Assembly: GCA_025403435.1 (NCBI GenBank)
Contig: CM046331.1
Coordinates: forward strand, 27,818,459-27,882,458
Origin: Artocarpus heterophyllus
Lineage: Eukaryota > Streptophyta > Magnoliopsida > Rosales > Moraceae
Direction of reading: 5' to 3'
DNA length: 64,000 nt
The notes beneath the pieces were generated by a model. The model searched no databases. It had not been told where the DNA came from and saw only the letters and a program-made list of their open reading frames with translations. Position numbers and translations under genes: made by a program. The first letter of the stretch is position 1; each line of letters opens with the position of its first letter. Of the stretch, positions 24,414-37,328 are shown in pieces.

Positions 24414-26378
24414 TGTGACACCCGTTATTCTCCTAACGGGTATTGAGGTAATTAAATTAATTTTTAATGTATAAAAAAATTTGCTTCATTTAAATTTATT
24501 TTATAATATTTATTTTTATCTATTTTTAAATTTTCTAAAATTCTCCTATATTTATTTAGTATGATTACTAAAAAGCCTTAGAACTTCTAATAAATCTCAA
24601 AAATGTCATATTGGCATTATGTGTGTTAAAGTCTTTAGATGAGACATAAGGATATCTTTTCCAACTACTCTTGACCCTCATTTTCTTTATTTCATCCGTG
24701 ACATGCTTCAACATGTCTCCTCTATAATTGTTTCTATCACTTCTTTTCAAAGACTTCATCTTTTCTTCCTTTCTCTTCCACGGTTCCCACACTCTTCTTC
24801 ATATTTCTTTGCTGAAGCAAAATACTTAGAGAACTTCTTCAAGGCAGCCATAAAAATCAGCCACCATCACCTCCATTTGAGCAAGAATTTCAGTCATACC
24901 GAAGTAAAGGAACCTGTTTTGAAGCCATTTCAAGCTTCCAACTAACCATAATCCGAGGTTAGAATCTTATGAACAAATTTAGTCTTTCATTTATAAATTT
25001 TCTTTTATACTAAAGGATTATTCAAATTTGCGTTCTTAAACCTAAGTATATGTTTGTTGCTATTTTGGAGCATATGTATGAAGTCTAAGTGTATATGCCC
25101 TAGACAGAAAATTTATATTGTTAAACTTTGTAATACCTCTATGGGCAGTGGCTATTTCTTGAAATTCTAAGATTAAATTAAAATAAATTTTATGAATGTA
25201 GTTGTATGTTGTGCTTTAGTTTTAATTGTCCTTATGCACGCCTTAGGATCAAGGGAGTATGGAGCTAACGTTAATTGATTCCAGGATTAAAAGATTGTTG
25301 ATAAGCTTGAAAGGTAGGGATTCTATTACTCATCTTTTGTGAGGTTTTTATAGAATTAAAATTGATTGTTTTGCCGCAATATATATATATCTATGTTGAA
25401 CTGATATTATATGATTATCACATATGAAACTATGACATGGACTCGTCTTGTATTGTACGGCGAGGAACATAATGAATTGACACATGTTATAAATTGAAAA
25501 GCATGGTTAGGAAAACTAACTCTATTGATAATGATTCAATATAGAGAAATTGTGAGACATGAAGAGGGCGACGGTTACGTCCTTGGGCATGAATACCCTA
25601 AAAGGTAAAGTAGGGGGAAGGCGATGACGCTTCCTTGGGTTGAAAGTCCCAGAACACACTGTACAGGAATCGATTTGGTGAGGACTCGGGGCTTGATGTC
25701 CCCTCACCGGAACACCCTTGGAATGTTTATAGGGTGATCAAGTGCGCCCATTTGGGTTTCGATGAGTTGAGTGATACTCAATTTAACATGGATACCTAGG
25801 AACAATGATGATTGGTAATATTTGTATAAATGTGTAATTATGACACTTGGTAATGATTAACTACGGTATCCATAAGATGTGATCATAATAAACCTCATAA
25901 TCTGAAATATGATGTGACTTACTAACCATGCAGATTTTAATGTGGTAATGATAAAGGTGAGTAATGGCTTTCTCTACTGAGCATAGTGTTGCTCATTCCC
26001 TTATGTTTATATCTTTTCAGGACTCACTAAGTGTGAGGTGGCTACGAGAAATATAGTTGAGGAAGTGATGTAGCTATATTACATTGGGACTGCTTCAATC
26101 GTTGAGAATGTTCTTCATGATAATGTAAGCATCAATTGTTACTTTCTGTGACTGTATTACAATGTGATGAGGGTTAAAATGATGATGACAACAGTTTATA
26201 TTATTAAATTTAAGGTGCTACATTAAAACTGTGGTTTATTTATCGTTTATATTTTTATTTTTGAGTTGAGAGTTTTCATTTAAGTCCCGGGCAAATTTTA
26301 TTTTTAAGGTTTTACTTTTATTATTTATTTTTATTTTATCTCATTAAAAACTGTTAACCCCCATATAGGGGCGTTACA
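24414..26378 (+). repeat. 3' LTR of element A
   Basis: 1965 bp copy of 9431-11396. Differences seen include C/T near 25142, G/A in GATTAAAAGATTG, G/A in ATTGAAAAGC, and loss of one T in GTGATTGAGG. Confidence 0.95.
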
Positions 26379-26383
26379 TTTTT

Positions 26384-27978
26384 AATTTCAAATTCCATTA
26401 TTTTCTTTTTTAAAATTCTACCTATGGGTAAAAAAAATATATTTAAATATACGTTATGCAAGTTACCGTATGTTGAAATATTTTCAATAACTAGAGAAGA
26501 AAAAAAAAAAAAAAACCTCAAAGTATGTTGTATTACCTAAAATATAATGGAATGAGTGATCAATTTCTTCAAAAATATTAGAAGTTTCTTAATTTTTTTA
26601 ATTTTTAATCAATCGTTTTGTTGTTATAAATTATCATAATTAATGTTATACTAAGGTATTTCGACATTAGTTTTGAACAAAGAATAACAAGCTAAACTTT
26701 CAAAAAGGAAGAACATTTGAGAACCTTTATGTATGTTTGCATGGACCTAAGACACAAAAAAAAAAAAAAAAAAAAACCTTAAAGTATTGACATCTTTTAA
26801 GGCAATTAAAAAGATTGAGTTTAACAGTATCAATAAATTAAGAGTTTAAGAACTCGAGTATCCAAATTTTTAAAATAAGGCTAACTATGCTTTTTATTTT
26901 AGGAATTTGAATGTCCAAATTCTTAAAATAGAAATTCATTGTGTCAACAAATTAAGAGTTTAGAAACCTAAATGTTTAAATTTTTAATATGAAAATCTAA
27001 ATGTTAAAAGTTACAAAGTTTAAGAACCTATGATGTAAAAAATTTCTATTTCATATTGTAAACTTATAACTTTAAATGTTCAATTATATTCTTTCTAAAA
27101 AAAGAGGTTCATTATTTGTACTATCACTTTTTTATATAAAAAGTTGTCTAATGAATCTTATCATGTGTGGTATGAGTCATTGGATGAGGTCACAAAACTA
27201 GCAGCGAAGCTCTTTGGTGAAGAGTGATTTTATCCTCCATCGATAAAAACGATCTGACAATGAGTATTTAATCTTGGGTAAGGTTTTGTGTACTCCTGTC
27301 CACGTTGAATTGTAGCGCAAATACAATAAAAATAATTGAAAACTAATTATATATCTAATTATATATATATATAGATTTATAAAGACAATGACCAAATTAC
27401 CACATTTTTTATAATAAATTAAACCCATCTCAACGAATTAGTACACATTACAAAAAACCATATTAATCCCTTTCTTAAAAAAAATCTCCATTATTAAATA
27501 AATACACAGATCTCGTAAAAAATAAAATAAACGGACTACTCTAAATTTATATACATATCACATAATTTCACAAATAAAAAATCAAACCAATTACAGAATT
27601 TTTACGAATATAACAAATTAATACATAATTAATCTCAGAAATACAATTAATTTTGCTATACATAGTTAATTTCATAATACAAAGAAGAAAATTTCAGTAC
27701 AAAATCAAAGGAACTGACGGCATGTGATTGTGGACCACAAGACGACCACTTGCAGATGGTGGTGGTTTCGCGGAGGGGCATGGGACGTGAAGCGTCAAGC
27801 AAAGACGGTGGTAGGTGGGCAAGCGGTTGTATCTCACCACCCATGGTTTGCTCGCCGACATATGTGACAGTGTAGGTGGGTGGCCACGCAGAGGACCGAG
27901 GTTAAGATGACACATAATGGGTGTTGCCATGCTTGGAGCAGGGTGCAAACTCCAACCGAGACCAAATCAGATCCGATG
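26384..27978. other. Intergenic DNA, no gene recognised
   Basis: AT-rich with long A runs. A GC-richer patch at 27700-27980 has overlapping open frames on both strands but no recognisable protein. It was a single block with 28597 onward before the MITE at 27987 inserted. Confidence 0.5.
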
Positions 27979-27986
27979 ATGGTAGC

Positions 27987-28588
27987 TAGAGGTGGCAATA
28001 ATCGTGTTCGTGTCGTGTTCGTATCGGCATATTTACAGCACGACACGTTTAGTCCGAATACGAATACGACACGATTAATAAACGTGTCAAAAATGCAAAC
28101 ACGAACACGACACGCCTATGGCAGGCGTAACACGACACAACACGATTAATACGATTATTAAACGTGCTGTGATGGGTTGACATGATAACAACACGCAGAT
28201 GACACGTTTATAACCCAATTAACTAAAAATTTAAAAAAAAATTCAAAAAATTTCAAAAAAAATTCAAAAAAAAAGGACAATAAAGAAAACTAACAAAAAC
28301 ACAATATCTAATTAATACTAACTTACTATAAATATTTCAAATATTTTTATTTTTAAGTTTAAATATGTTATAAATGGGTGGGTCGTGTCGTGTCAACACG
28401 TTTACGGCCCGTTTAATTAAACGTGTTAAAGCGTGTTTAGCATATTAGCACGAATCCAACTCGTTTATTTTCGTGTTATTCATGCCAACCCATTGATAGC
28501 TCAATTAATAAACATGCAGTCTAAACCCGTTTATCTTATGTCGTTTTCGTATCGTGTCATCGTGCCGTGTCCGATATTGCCGGCCCTA
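27987..28588. mobile_element. hAT-type MITE with perfect 8-bp target duplication
   Basis: The left end TAGAGGTGGCAATAAT and the reverse complement of the right end TAGGGCCGGCAATATC form an imperfect terminal inverted repeat. ATGGTAGC flanks both sides (27979-27986 and 28589-28596), a perfect 8-bp duplication typical of hAT elements. The subterminal regions are full of CGTGTCGTGTTCGT-type repeats, typical of subterminal transposase-binding repeats. 602 bp, no transposase. Confidence 0.85.
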
Positions 28589-28650
28589 ATGGTAGCTCTC
28601 TGATGGCGTTGGAAGGTAGATGACTAGGCGAAGTGATAGATGAGTGAAGG

Positions 28651-28651
28651 G

Positions 28652-28683
<32 letters not shown>
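28651..28683. repeat. (AT)n microsatellite
   Basis: A pure AT dinucleotide run of about 15 units. Confidence 0.9.
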
Positions 28684-28687
<4 letters not shown>

Positions 28688-28724
28688 GAGAATCAGAAAC
28701 TGTTACTATTAATTTGGATAATCA

Positions 28725-29200
28725 AGTACAATAACAATTTTTATAGATGGAAAAGATTCTTTTAACCAAATAAGCTCGTTATCTATATTAAGAGCATAAG
28801 AAGCCAAATAATGAGCTGCATTTTTTGTTAGCTCAAAATACGTAGCTCATCTTAACTCTTGGAAAGAAAGATAATAAATTAGCTACATCTGATAATAAAA
28901 TACCAAACTCATTAAGCCAAAATTACTAGTCTTCAACGCTTGAACCATTGTCAATGCATTAGGCTTCACATCATGGAGATTTAGTCCGACATCCTTAGCC
29001 CAAACCAAAACATAAAGTAAGGGCTTTGCCTGCAGCTTCACGAGCAGCAAAAATACTATCTATCTTCTTAACCAAAGCTGTCATAACAGATCATGCCAAG
29101 TGTCCTATAGCAGCTTCCACTCCCATAGACTGTTTTGAGATAGAGATAGCAACATATACATTGCTTGTAGCAGATTAGATCCAATGGATTCCATTTAGCT
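28725..29200 (-). pseudogene. Remnant of a plant RNase-H-like (RVT_3) domain
   Basis: Read on the minus strand from about 29200, broken frames give KWNPLDSNLL (the W-x-P entry of the domain), then AAREAAGKAL, DVGLNLHDVKPNALTMVQAL, KTSNFG, and finally KNAAHYLASYAL with a downstream WLKESFP. This order matches the plant RVT_3/RNase-H-like domain found in LINE-derived and host proteins. Frame changes and stops make it non-functional. No reverse transcriptase was found beside it, so it may be a decayed LINE end or a domesticated-gene copy. Confidence 0.6.
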
Positions 29201-29239
29201 TGGGCCCTTTCAGTAGCATGAACTTGCTTTTTGTTGGGA

Positions 29240-30829
29240 GTCTTCTATTGAGCCTTAGTAAATCTAACTAAGAGTTAATAGTCTGTTCAATAATCTGAGA
29301 AGAAAAACAGACTTTTGAACTGTGAATTCTATTATTTCCTTCCCCCAGATACTCCATGCTAACAAAGAAATAATTTTAACTCAACCTAAAATTTGGATTA
29401 AAAAATTAAAAGTAAAAATAGTTTAACGTACATGAAAACCGCATTAGAGATATACGCAGTACAACAAACTCATTAAAGATAAGAATTAATATACAGAAAA
29501 GCCGCAATAGGAATATACGTGGTACTGATGAAAAGCGTTTCGTGCGAGTTTATATGCTATAATCAACTATATACGCTACAAACTTACTATTTACAGCAAT
29601 AATGATATGACTAATAATAATAACAATTAATCCTCTTAAAAATAAAATTAATAATAACTTTTTTTGGAAAATAAAATTAATAATAACTGTGTATGTCACG
29701 CGGTTAACTAATAAAATCACGGCACAAGCTTTTGATATCGTATGAGATACCTCTTCGTTCAAATTTGAAAAAGAATCCTTTGCTAACTGCCGGTAACCAA
29801 CTCGGACACCATGAATCTGTGATACCTGCTTCATCGGAGAGGCTGATATGGGGAAGCACCGCTGGCAACCACCATATTGAATATGGAAAGAAGAAGAGAA
29901 ACTCACAGGACTTTTACTCTCAGAGAGAAATCACGATGAGAGAGAAAGTAATCATGAAAGAGAAAGTACGGGCTAGCTTCTTCGGACCAGACTTGGTGGA
30001 TGTTGTCGACGTTGGATCAAAAATTTACTGACCAGGCTTAACGTCGTCTTACTAGAAACTCCTAACGCATTATTAAAAAATGCATATTAGAATTGTAGAG
30101 AGATTTGAGTGATAAAGAGGTCCTTTTTTTTTTTTTAGTGAGAGATATCTGAGTGGTTGTAGGAAAAAAAATAATGTACAATCAAGACTATTTTTAACTT
30201 TGAAGTTAGTTCATGTCATCCGTAGATCAAAATCTAATGGTTGAGAAATCATTCTCCACCAGGAATGCCACTCACCACAACTTTTCCAAAAAAATATAAT
30301 CATTTAAAATTCTGGTTAAAAAGCTGAAAAAGTTGTTCTACTGGTAGGGCAAAACACCATCCTATTTTGTAAAGCATTTTGCTAAATATTATTAGTTCAT
30401 AACTTTAAAAGTTACCATTTAGATAGATAATATGCATTAGATTAATTTTTCAACGATATAATCTTTGATTAAATACATATTTACATTGTGTATGATAAAT
30501 TTTTAATGTAAAAACTTACAAAATAGATTACAGAAAAGTAATCCAAAGATTAAAATAAATATACCTATCCATACAGGAAATAAAAAAATCTATCCTATCA
30601 AAAAAAGGTTCTTTTTGTGATTAAATTAAAAAAATTTCTATTTCAAATTTTTTTTCCTCTTTTCTTATTTATTTATTTTTGAACTTTTATGCCACAAATA
30701 GTGTTATTATCGAGGTATTTTTTATACGTTTAACCTAAACCCGACACTATTAGCAATTAGAGTCGTATTATTGTTGAGGTATTTTTTACACCTTTAACCT
30801 AATCCGTCATATTGTAACCCCGTATTCTG
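29240..30829. other. Intergenic DNA, no gene recognised
   Basis: Open frames of about 100 codons on both strands (29732-30031 plus, 29550-29906 minus) overlap each other and have no motif or splice support. Confidence 0.5.
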
Positions 30830-33356
30830 GCTGGATTGGTGTTGGGTGAAATAGAAGGTAACAGCGTGAAACCCTCGTGCTTTAGTGCAGTGGAAGCTGC
30901 AAAATCTTTGAGCAAAGAAAGCTCAATTTCGTTGCTATTGGCTGGTTCTGGATCTTCCCTTGTTTGCTCAAAATGGGTTTTAAATTTACTGTGTTGGCCA
31001 ACAATTTTTGGTTGCGTCGTCGGGTTCATTTGGGAAGAACATACTGCCACGGGCAGCTGCGCTTTTGGATGTTTCCCTAGTCACTGATGTGGTTGAAATT
31101 TCTAATTCTCATTTGTTTGTTATGTTGGAATTAATTCCAAAAAAGTTTGGGCTAATATAGTAAATAAATGTCTATTAATGCTATTAGATAAGACTAGACT
31201 AATTAAAATGATCTAATAAAATGTAAAATTTTGGGTTTTAAAGCATCTCATAAAGTATGGGCACAAAATTATGTTTCAAGACCTAAAGTCTAATTTCTAT
31301 TTTTATGATGGGCCAAAATAGAAATAAGGTACGTATTTTTTTTAGCATCTTATTACTGGAAAAGAGAGAAAAACTTCCTCTCAGAGAAATTGTACTAACT
31401 TAGAAGATCAAGAACTAAAATTTAACTGTTTAAATAGATTCATGTATGCTTTTGCTAAAATTCTTAATGAATTAACATAATTTTAAAATTTGATTATGGT
31501 TTTCATCTGTAAAATTCTTTCCAACATGTGAGGTATATGTAGACTGCTTTTGGCATTTGAAATGACTTTGATCACTTGCTTGTGCATTCATTGCAATGCG
31601 CTTCCATATACTTGATAAGGCCTAATAAAATACAATTTCTACAAGTGGAGCTATAAGAATCATAATTCATACTGTTCATGTTGATTGGACCATAGATGTT
31701 TGCAAACTGGTTGGTGATGAGAGCTCGGAAACGTGCTTGTGCAGGCCATTTTTCTAACTTCTTTACCATTCAAAATCGCATAATGCACAATATCGAAAGA
31801 TTTGGAATAGTTATTGTCAAGTTATGCAGCACATCCCACAAGTGATCCTGGTTCTAGGTTTCTACTAAGTGCTAGAGGCAACATGTTCCTGCTCAATGGT
31901 CTTTAGAATGATTGGTGATTGGCAAATGTCAAGTAATATATGCTGGAAATGCACTTGCTGACTGTCAGATCAACATCTTTTCCAGTTGCTACCATCATAG
32001 ATGATTCAAAATCTAATGAAGTTCCCATCACCCAGGTTGATCTCTCCACCTTTAGTGAAGGTCTGTTTATCTTTTTCTTATGCATAGTTGACACATTGGC
32101 CAGCCCTGAAATGTTCAGAAAAATAATATACGTCTTATCCATGATTGACTGTAGTTAAGCAAAATTTTAATCATAATTTCTTATTCATTATTTGCAGAGT
32201 GAAGCCTTCATCTCAAGACACTGAATGGCCTGATCTTGGGAATGCTCGTGCAGTGGTTATTGGGGGCCGTGGCCTGAAAAGTGCTGAAAACTTCAAAATG
32301 ATAGAGCAACTTGCAGAGAAATTGGTGCAGCTGGTAGCTCTTCCATAAAAATCTTTTTTCCGAAAATGGCCGTCTATTTTATTTCCACAATGGCACGATC
32401 CAGATTGTTCATTTTGGTTTAAGTGTGTATGCATGTATTTGTGAGTGCGTGTGTGCGCGCTGACGACATAGCATGCTAATTAACAATTTGAAAGGAGGAT
32501 GTTTTAAATGTTGCGAGGCTCTTGATTTTTCCAGCTTAGATGAAGCTGCATATTGTGTTGTTTTTAACAGTGCTACTTCTCTTTGTTATATGTAACTGAA
32601 ATTTCTCTCTTCTTTTTTGCTTAGCTGGAGCTAATAGAGCTGCTGTCGATGCGGGTTTTGTCCCTAATGATCTGCAGGTAATTCAATAATGGCTACTTCC
32701 AACCTATTTATATTTACTTTTTACATGATGCTTGACATGACTGTTTTATGCAATTTGACACTCGTGTTTCCATATGTTACCTTTTTTTTCGAAAATAAAA
32801 TTCAAGTATGGTTGCTTGTAGAGTATGAATTGAAGCATCTTATTGGCGTTATTATGCTTTTCATGTTTCACATTTCTTGTAAAATTGTTAACAGTCTATT
32901 GTGTGATTCATTTGTTTTAGGTTGGTCAAACTGGAAAGATCTCCTGATCCTATACATGGCTTTGGATGTATCCGGTGCCATTCAACACTTAGCAGGCATG
33001 AAAGATTCGACGGTCATTGTTGCTGTTAACAAGGACTTGAATGGCATGAAAGATTCGAAGGTCATTGTTGCTGTTAACAAGGATACCGATGCACCGATAT
33101 TTCAGGCGATGCTTTGAAGTTAGAACTTGTAACTTTTTTTCTCAAACAGAAAGTTACTGGGGTTAAGTTAATAATCTTTTAAATTTTTGTTTCTCCTCCT
33201 AATATGAGCAAATGTTTGACAAGGACTTGGTTGTGCTTGCTTGAACAATATAACGAGTTCTTTAACATGCGCTCGCAGGTTGCTGACAACGGACTCGTAG
33301 GTGATCTCTTTGAGGTGATACCAGAGTTGCTAGAGAAGATTCCTAAGAAAAAGTAA
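30830..33356 (+). pseudogene. ETFA: Electron transfer flavoprotein subunit alpha (ETFA), unprocessed pseudogene
   Basis: Exon-like pieces with intron remains: 30836-30959 (EGNSVKPSCFSAVEAAKSLS, SISLLLAGSG); 31017-31120 ([23 protein letters not shown]); about 31936-32061 (TVRSTSFPV, SNEVPITQVDLSTF); 32198-32333 ([20 protein letters not shown]); 32625-32677 ([16 protein letters not shown]); 32921-33105 ([13 protein letters not shown]); and 33279-33356 (LVGDLFEVIPELLEKIPKKK, stop). ETF-alpha is a mitochondrial FAD protein that passes electrons to ETF:quinone oxidoreductase. This copy is broken: the middle of the N-terminal domain is missing or scrambled, frames shift between and within pieces, a TGA follows the QTGKI motif, a 48-bp duplication repeats the [11 protein letters not shown] segment, and the donor after the PIFQ segment is GC, not GT. 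Retained introns show it arose by DNA duplication. Confidence 0.9.
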
Positions 33357-34617
33357 CCTATTCTTGTAAGGTTTTGAAGGTTTCAAAATGCTGAAAATTA
33401 CTGCTTCTTGTCTAGAAGAAAAGTCTGACCTTCATACAAAAAATGCGTAGTTTTTTAAGTGGGGTAAAAGTTGCTTAACATCTTTGTTCAGTTCATGAAT
33501 GACAAAATGGTAATAACTAATAATTACAGTTGGATAACCTCCCCATTCATAACTGTCATTAGTTTGTGGATAAGTGGATGTAATGGATTAACACACATTA
33601 CTGTAAACACTAGTTGAAGTTAATAATGTCAAGGTATGATTTGCTACCTTCAATACCAAGGAATCTGAATGATGTAACTTTCTTGTTGCATGATTCAAAT
33701 TCAGGTCTTCATATAAAATTTTCTTGGATAAAGAACTTTTAATTTTTTTTTGGTTTGGCAGCCTATGTTTTTGTTTTAAATTTTGGAATTGAATTTCCTT
33801 AGGTTTCTAAACTTGCTGAATTACTAGCAAAAAAACAGAAGATACAAAAGTACATACGATTTATGAGACATTCTTCTTTGGAAAAGTTTTAGTTTTAGAT
33901 TTTTTTTAAATATTGTGTTACAACTATGGATTTTAGGAAATGTTCAAAACTTTGTTATTAAAAGTGTACATTTTTTTTTACATAAAAAGTGAAATAGTAA
34001 TGTGATTAAATAAGCCATAATTTTAACAAGTTTTTTTTAATTTACTATTATTTTTATGGCTAAATTAGTGTATTTTTCATATAAAAAGTGAAAATGGAAC
34101 GTGCTTAAATAAGAAATAAGTTTTAACAAGTTTTTTCAATTTACTATTGGTTATATTGCTAAAACTGAGCTTTTTTGTACACGAGAAGGGAAATAGTGAC
34201 GTGCTTAAATAACGAGCCATAATTTTAATGTCTTTTCAATTTACAATTGTTTCTATAACTAAATTAGTGTGTTTTTTATATAAAAATTGAAAAGGATATT
34301 GGAAATAAAATTTACTTTTATTAAAAAGAAAATGAAGTAATTTAATGGAGTTTATAATGTTTTATCAATGATGCTTCTATTCAAGATTTATAAGGTGTTT
34401 AGAGGATTGGTTTGAACTCAAACAGTGTAAAATGTAAAACAAAAGGAGCTACAATATAAAACTCTCACATGCTACAATGTTTTGAACCAATGCACCCAAG
34501 TGTTTCCTTGTGAAGGCATATATTGCTAATTTAAAGTTTCTTTTAGAGCGAAGTCTTAAGAGACGATCACACACTTTGAAAGCTACTTCTTGATCTAAGG
34601 ATTACAAACTGACATAT
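33357..34617. other. Intergenic DNA with a dispersed repeat
   Basis: AT-rich, no gene. 33950-34290 holds three related blocks (TAAATAAG or GCTTAAATAA, CATAATTTTAACAAG, TTTTTTATATAAAAA), a degenerate tandem repeat. 34430-34500 matches, in reverse, the core of the repeat at 8640-9230. Confidence 0.4.
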
Positions 34618-35271
34618 TGTTGATGTGCAATTTAGTGAGGCCCAAATTACTTGCAGGCCTGTGCGGCCCAATATTGATACGAGTCGGATAGGTAGAGTAA
34701 AATCTACTGAGTGAAGCCTAATTGAATTGAAGGTTCACATTGTTTGTTTGATTCGATCGTCTTGCATGATTTGTATCATTCTACTTTCGTTGAAGACAAT
34801 TTGCATTCGTTTTCACGTCTTCATTCAACTGGTTCGATCGTCTCGAGCTAACAATTGACTGCACGAACAAGCGATTGTAACACGTCTAGTCATGGACCAA
34901 AACGCGGGAGAGGCGTGATTCTTGCAGCCTATCACCGATCGACACGTGTGCCACTATTGCTGTTACTTATGGTGCTCTATCTTATTCCGCCAGACGGATG
35001 AGAGCCACTATCCTTCTTCATCTTCTATATAAAGAGAAGGCTGCTTTTTTGTGGGGATACAAAAAAAGAGAATACTGAAACCCTGCCAAATTGCTTTCAC
35101 ATTTCTTTTCTTGTAATCTGTACTCAAGGAAATCATAGTGAATTACAGTGGACGCAGCTCTTCATTAACAGAATAAACCACTATAAATTCTCTGTGTCAT
35201 TTTTATTATAGTTTAACTTTGTTCATTTTACTGTAATCAAGCAAGTAAATTTGAGTTTATAGATCCATTCA
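34618..35271 (+). repeat. Copia LTR-like remnant, possibly a solo LTR
   Basis: TGTTGATGTG start, a TATATAAAG promoter-like box (about 35028), and a downstream GTGGACGCAG ... CACTATAAATTCTCTGTGTC stretch typical of the R-U5 part of plant copia LTRs. No convincing target duplication was found, so both ends are approximate. Confidence 0.45.
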
Positions 35272-35281
35272 ACGGTAATTT

Positions 35282-37314
35282 TGTTGGAAACAAAGTGCGC
35301 AGCGAAATTTTAAAAATTTTTCATCAGAGTATTTTCCAAAACACAAGTTTGACATGTTATATGTATAAATTAAACAGATCTTACTAACCTCAGTGTGCCG
35401 AAGAACCTCCGCGACCTGTGTAGAGAAGTAACGTTCCAGAAGAGCCTCAACCAACTGGTCTTCTTTGCTATTCTCTATCCACAACCGGAGTGAGTGTGGG
35501 CTCACACGTACAGCTCTTCCACCGGTGACTCTCCTTCCAACCAATAGAGAGAACCCAAAGCTAGTGTTCGTGATTTGTGAACAAAAACTCTCAGGGAGTT
35601 TTCAGATGCTCACTAGAAGAGTATCACTCTTAATCTCTCAAATTGATCTGAGTAAATCATTAGACTCACTCTCTTTTTATACCTATTGGTCCTTGGGGTC
35701 AGTCCATATCAGATTAGGTCTCAAAAATCGAAACAGAATCAAGTTCGGATCAATATCTGATAAGATACGCGTGAAAAACGCATAATCTTAACTGTCGCGG
35801 TCGGCATGCCGAACTGTGTGATAGGCAGGCCGAACTGGCCAGTTCGGCAGGCCGAACTTTCTGATCGGCAGGCCGAACTGCCGAGAAAAAATCTCCGCGA
35901 ATCTTTTATTTTCCACCCGAGATTCTAAAGGATAAAGTCTCAGTTTTGATTCAAATAGCCCAATAGAAAAGATATCTGATCAAAACAAACTTTATCAAGA
36001 TAATCTCTAAGAAAATAAATCAATTCATAATAATTCTACAAGTTTATCTTGTTCTAATTGTCCAAAATTAAAACAACCGATAAACAGACAAGAATTATCC
36101 GAACGCCATAATTCAACAAGTTCATCTTGAACTAATTTCTTACATAATTAATTCAACCGATAAACAGACATGAATTATTTGATTCTTATAAATTTTAAAC
36201 CAATCTGATAAATCCGACATAAGTCACCAATTATTGGAAAAGCACGCCGTGTCGTTACAGGATTTTGTGAGCTAGCAAAGGGGACCAAAATGGACCTATA
36301 AAGTTCAAGCTCATGATAATTATGAAACCCAATATCCCAGATATACATTTCACAATTATCAACTCCAACGCTACTCCACTAAAAGCTTGGAGCTGCACTC
36401 TCGAACTTTATAGAATTACGAAGCTCGTGTAGCTAAGTCTCTATGACATATCATAGTGTATCGCATCCCCATATGATCATCCATAATCGGCTTAAGGACA
36501 AGTTCTGTCTTACCTTCCCGATTATTTTTATCTTACGTTCCATTGTCTCACCATTAGAAAACTTACCATCCAAAGATAGTATACCATTCGGTTACACCTA
36601 TGTATCCAAATGGTTGAGCGCTCCAGTTTTCCAATTACAGGACAACGCATATAAGAGGATATCATTACTCCTAAAGAGGAGCTATGGATTCCATATCTAT
36701 GAATAACAAGTCTACGCTATCAAGAGTCATGCCTCCAACGTACCGGCATGCATGCCACTATAGAGATGTGGGAGTCACCCATTGGTACATCAAAAGACAC
36801 AAGTCGAGACAACGGGCCCATTATTCATCTCAGGATTAAGATACAATACAAATGATTGTCTAAAGTGAATCGATTTGCCAAGACAGAATTATTAATCCAA
36901 ATCAATTCACTTTATGTCCCGATCCAACACATCGTCACCTATGACAACGCGCCAATGTTTCTATTCACGGAGTCCAACTCCGATGGCCAAGACAAACCAT
37001 CTCCCAAAAGGGATATAGACAACATAACAATCTTTACATGAATAAAGCGCCCAACTTTATTCCCTCGATTGCGGATCATATATTTTAGACCATCACCTTA
37101 AGAGTCGTGTCTACCGCATAATCATCCCATCATATGCCCAACTCTTAAGGTTTAGACTGACAGTCTCAGACTACTATTTGGTTATCATACATTCAACAAA
37201 TATGAACGTAAAGAGGACAATATTTGGTATATATGAACGAATAAATTCTTTATTGATAAAAATGTCTCCAAAAACGTATTACATTTTTACTCCTTAGAGC
37301 ATACATGTCTAACA
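35282..37314 (-). repeat. 3' LTR of the copia element
   Basis: 2033 bp, TGTTGGAAAC to GTCTAACA in plus orientation, copy of 42952-44984. Contains a run of GGCAGGCCGAAC palindromic repeats at 35801-35885. Confidence 0.95.
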
Positions 37315-37327
37315 ATCTCCCACTTGC
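37315..37327 (-). other. Polypurine tract of the copia element
   Basis: On the minus strand AAGTGGGAGAT immediately precedes the 3' LTR, 2 bp after the gag-pol stop codon. Confidence 0.75.
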
Positions 37328-37328
37328 A

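Larger units (their letters stand above)
9431..26378 (+). mobile_element. LTR retrotransposon A: non-autonomous, gypsy-related, carries two non-retroviral ORFs; interrupted by element B
   Basis: The boundaries are TGTGACACCC at 9431 and GCGTTACA at 26378, with 5-bp target duplication TTTTT at 9426-9430 and 26379-26383. The LTRs are 9431-11396 and 24414-26378. A primer-binding site follows the 5' LTR and a purine tract precedes the 3' LTR. The internal region (11397-15281 plus 24124-24413, about 4.2 kb without B) has no gag, protease, RT, RNase H or integrase. It holds a cysteine-rich basic ORF and a LOG-like ORF. By eye the two LTRs differ by at least three substitutions and one single-base indel, so insertion is recent but older than that of B. 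Movement must depend on proteins supplied in trans. Confidence 0.9.

Noticed and set aside
27656..28149. Several overlapping open frames in a GC-richer patch
   Set aside because: They cross into the hAT-type MITE and show no protein similarity that can be recognised.
29550..30031. Overlapping about 100-codon frames on both strands
   Set aside because: No recognisable domain on either strand and no exon partners.
34618..35271. Firm call of a solo copia LTR
   Set aside because: LTR-like promoter and R-U5 motifs are present, but no matching target duplication could be found, so only a remnant is reported.
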